A stretch of DNA of 28,003 nucleotides from Basidiobolus meristosporus CBS 931.73 (taxonomy: Eukaryota > Basidiobolomycota > Basidiobolomycetes > Basidiobolales > Basidiobolaceae), in contig MCFE01000891.1 in the NCBI GenBank assembly GCA_002104905.1, positions 1-28,003 of the forward strand, given 5' to 3'. Numbering within the stretch: the first letter of the stretch is position 1; every line of letters starts with the position of its first letter. The notes below the pieces were generated by a model. That model saw nothing but the letters and a program-made list of their open reading frames with translations. It was not told the DNA's origin and made no database searches. A program made the position numbers and the translations under genes. Positions 26,479-28,003 of the stretch are shown in pieces.

Positions 26479-28003
26479 TTAATAATTTCTTAATCCCAAT
26501 TTCTCTCTAAGGATCTCAAACTGTGGCCTAGCTAGTGGTTTTGTCAATATGTCTGCCACCATTTTGTCAGTTGGGCAGTAAACCAGCTCTACTAAGTTAT
26601 TTTCTACAGCTTCCCTCACAAAGTGATGCTGTATATCAATGTGCTTAGTTCTGGCATGATTAGTAGGATTTCTAGCTAATGAAATACAACTTTGATTATC
26701 CTTGTAAATACATGTTGGTTCACCTGAATTAAAACCTAAGTCTTTGAATAATTTTTGTAGCCATATAGCCTCCTTAGTTGCTTGGCATGCAGCCATATAT
26801 TTGGCTTCAGTTGTAGATAGTGCCACAGTTGGTTGTTTCTTGCAATCCCAAGTAATAGCTGCACCAGCATAAAGAAATACATGGCCTGTGGTAGAGCATC
26901 TGTCAATCAAATCCCTACCCCAATCTGAATCACTATAACCATCAAATTTTTGCCTATTAGCCGCTCCAGAGTATTCCAGTACCATATTTATGGTACCTTG
27001 TAGATATCTGAAAATCCGCTTAACTGCTGCAATTTGATCTGATCCATAATTCTGCATGAATTGACTGACTATTCTAACTGCTACTGCAATATCTGGACGT
27101 GTAGGCACCATCAAGTACATTAGGCTACCAACCATTCATTGATAGGGAAAGTTTTGGTCCATATTTGAACCGTTTTCATCTATAACTGGCTGAGATTTGC
27201 TTAATTTCAGGTTATTGTCCATAGGGGTTGCTGCAGGTTTGCAATTTTCCATTTTGAAGCGTCTAAGAATGTCCTTGATGTACTTAGACTGATTCAGCAC
27301 AATTTTCTGCGTAGGTATGTCAAATTTGACCTCAATTCCAAGAAAATAGCTCAATTTTCCAAGATCTTTCATCTCAAACTTGCTGAAGAGATCTGATTTT
27401 GTCTGTTTAAGTGCCTCTTGATCACTTGTAGCTATAATTAGGTTGTCCACATAAAGAACTAGGATGATCACACCCTTTTTGAGCTGTCTCACATATATAC
27501 TGTGATCTGCAGTGCTATGAGAGAACCCAATTTCCTCTAGATATGTGTCAATCTTGTTATACCATGCTCTAGGTGCCTGCTTAAGCCCATACAACAATTT
27601 TCTAAGTTTGCACACCTTATGGGGGCTTTTTGGATCGGTAAAACCTTCTGGTTGCTCCATATATATAGTTTCTTGCAAATCCCCATTTAGAAAGGCTGTT
27701 TTGACGTCCGTTTGGTGTAGATCTAGACTGTGTACAGCTGCTAGGGCTAGAACTGTCCTAATAGAGTTAAACTTGCCAACCGGAGCAAATGTTTCCTTAA
27801 AGTCTAGTCCCTGGATCTGGGAATAGCCTTTAGCTACCAATCTAGCCTTGTACTTATCAACGGCACCATTTGAGGTTATCTTGATCTTGTAGACCCATCT
27901 ACATCCTATTGGCTTTCTCCCATTTGGTAAATCTACCAGTTCCCATGTTTTTGCCTTGATCAGTGATTGGTACTCCTCCTGCATGGCTTGTTGCCACTTA
28001 GTA
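26479..28003 (-). pseudogene. Copia pol (RT and RNase H), partial, one stop and altered active site
   Basis: One frame from the right edge (TKWQQAMQEEYQSLI) through GCRWVYKIK, YKARLVAKGYSQIQG, DVKTAFLNGDLQE, LLYGLKQAPRAW, to RNase H (GYSDSDWG, ALSTTEAKYMAA, KHIDIQHHFV, VADILTKPLA). It is split by TGA at 27136-27138 inside FPYQ-MVGSLMY, where the other Copia has Ser (TCA/TGA, one base). The catalytic box reads YVDN (Asn codon at 27444-27442) instead of YVDD, which should abolish polymerisation, and TEAEY reads TEAKY. So the copy is dead by three separate changes although the frame is otherwise open. The 5' half of the element is outside the window. Confidence 0.9.

Larger units (their letters stand above)
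26098..28003 (-). mobile_element. Second Ty1/Copia element, 3' part, runs off the right edge
   Basis: A 369-bp 3' LTR (26098-26466), a polypurine tract and the RT-RNase H end of pol on the minus strand are visible; the rest lies beyond the window. Its LTR belongs to the same family as the solo LTR at 9736-10104, and its pol is clearly related to, but distinct from, the Copia at 12066. The 5 bp outside the LTR, atatt (26093-26097), are the expected target duplication; the partner is outside the window. Confidence 0.9.

Noticed and set aside
1-28003. CRISPR array, prophage, bacterial operon, tRNA or rRNA genes
   Set aside because: No regularly spaced short repeats, ribosome-binding-site-led gene strings or tRNA cloverleafs were seen; the content is eukaryotic retroelements.

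Overview
The window reads as a transposon graveyard from a eukaryotic genome, most likely a fungus. No host gene, tRNA, rRNA, CRISPR array or operon was recognised. The Ty3/Gypsy element has the wording I associate with Dikarya, probably Basidiomycota (FVDD reverse transcriptase box, ARDDLSGW and ANGMIERGH in the integrase), and the tnp2-type transposase remnants fit the same source. This assignment is inference from remembered family features; no search was run.

Layout. 1-445: frameshifted unidentified coding remnant (-). 849-2475: two tandem decayed copies of a DDE transposase of the PIF/Harbinger or IS5-like type (+). 2850-3489: 3' end of a decayed Gypsy pol (-). 3490-4410: unidentified pseudogene with two ~206-bp repeats (+); a second copy lies at 23332-25285. 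4408-7800 and 8060-10660: two decayed tnp2/CACTA-like transposase remnants in inverted orientation. The left one carries a 954-bp tandem duplication and a 521-bp solo LTR (4521-5041, TSD ccttg). The right one carries a 369-bp solo Copia LTR (9736-10104, TSD gttta).

11163-23032 is a full-length Gypsy element (+) with 1071-bp LTRs that differ at about a dozen positions. Its gag-pol is broken by one frameshift and five stops. Nested in its left LTR, in antisense, is a 4689-bp Copia element (12066-16754) with a perfect gtttt duplication and 350-bp LTRs that look identical. Its pol is open except for one frame change at an A8 run that spells a classical -1 slippery heptamer. From 26098 to the right edge is the 3' part of another Copia element (-), same LTR family as the solo LTR at 9736, with an in-frame stop and a YVDN active-site box.

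The order of events can be read from nesting: transposase elements first, then their duplication and inversion, then solo LTRs and the Gypsy, then the Copia inside the Gypsy LTR. The most interesting regulatory signal is that both the Gypsy LTR and the unrelated-looking 521-bp solo LTR carry clusters of perfect heat-shock-element motifs (GAAnnTTCnnGAA) and a CCATATATGG CArG box in the same order, suggesting stress-responsive retrotransposon promoters.
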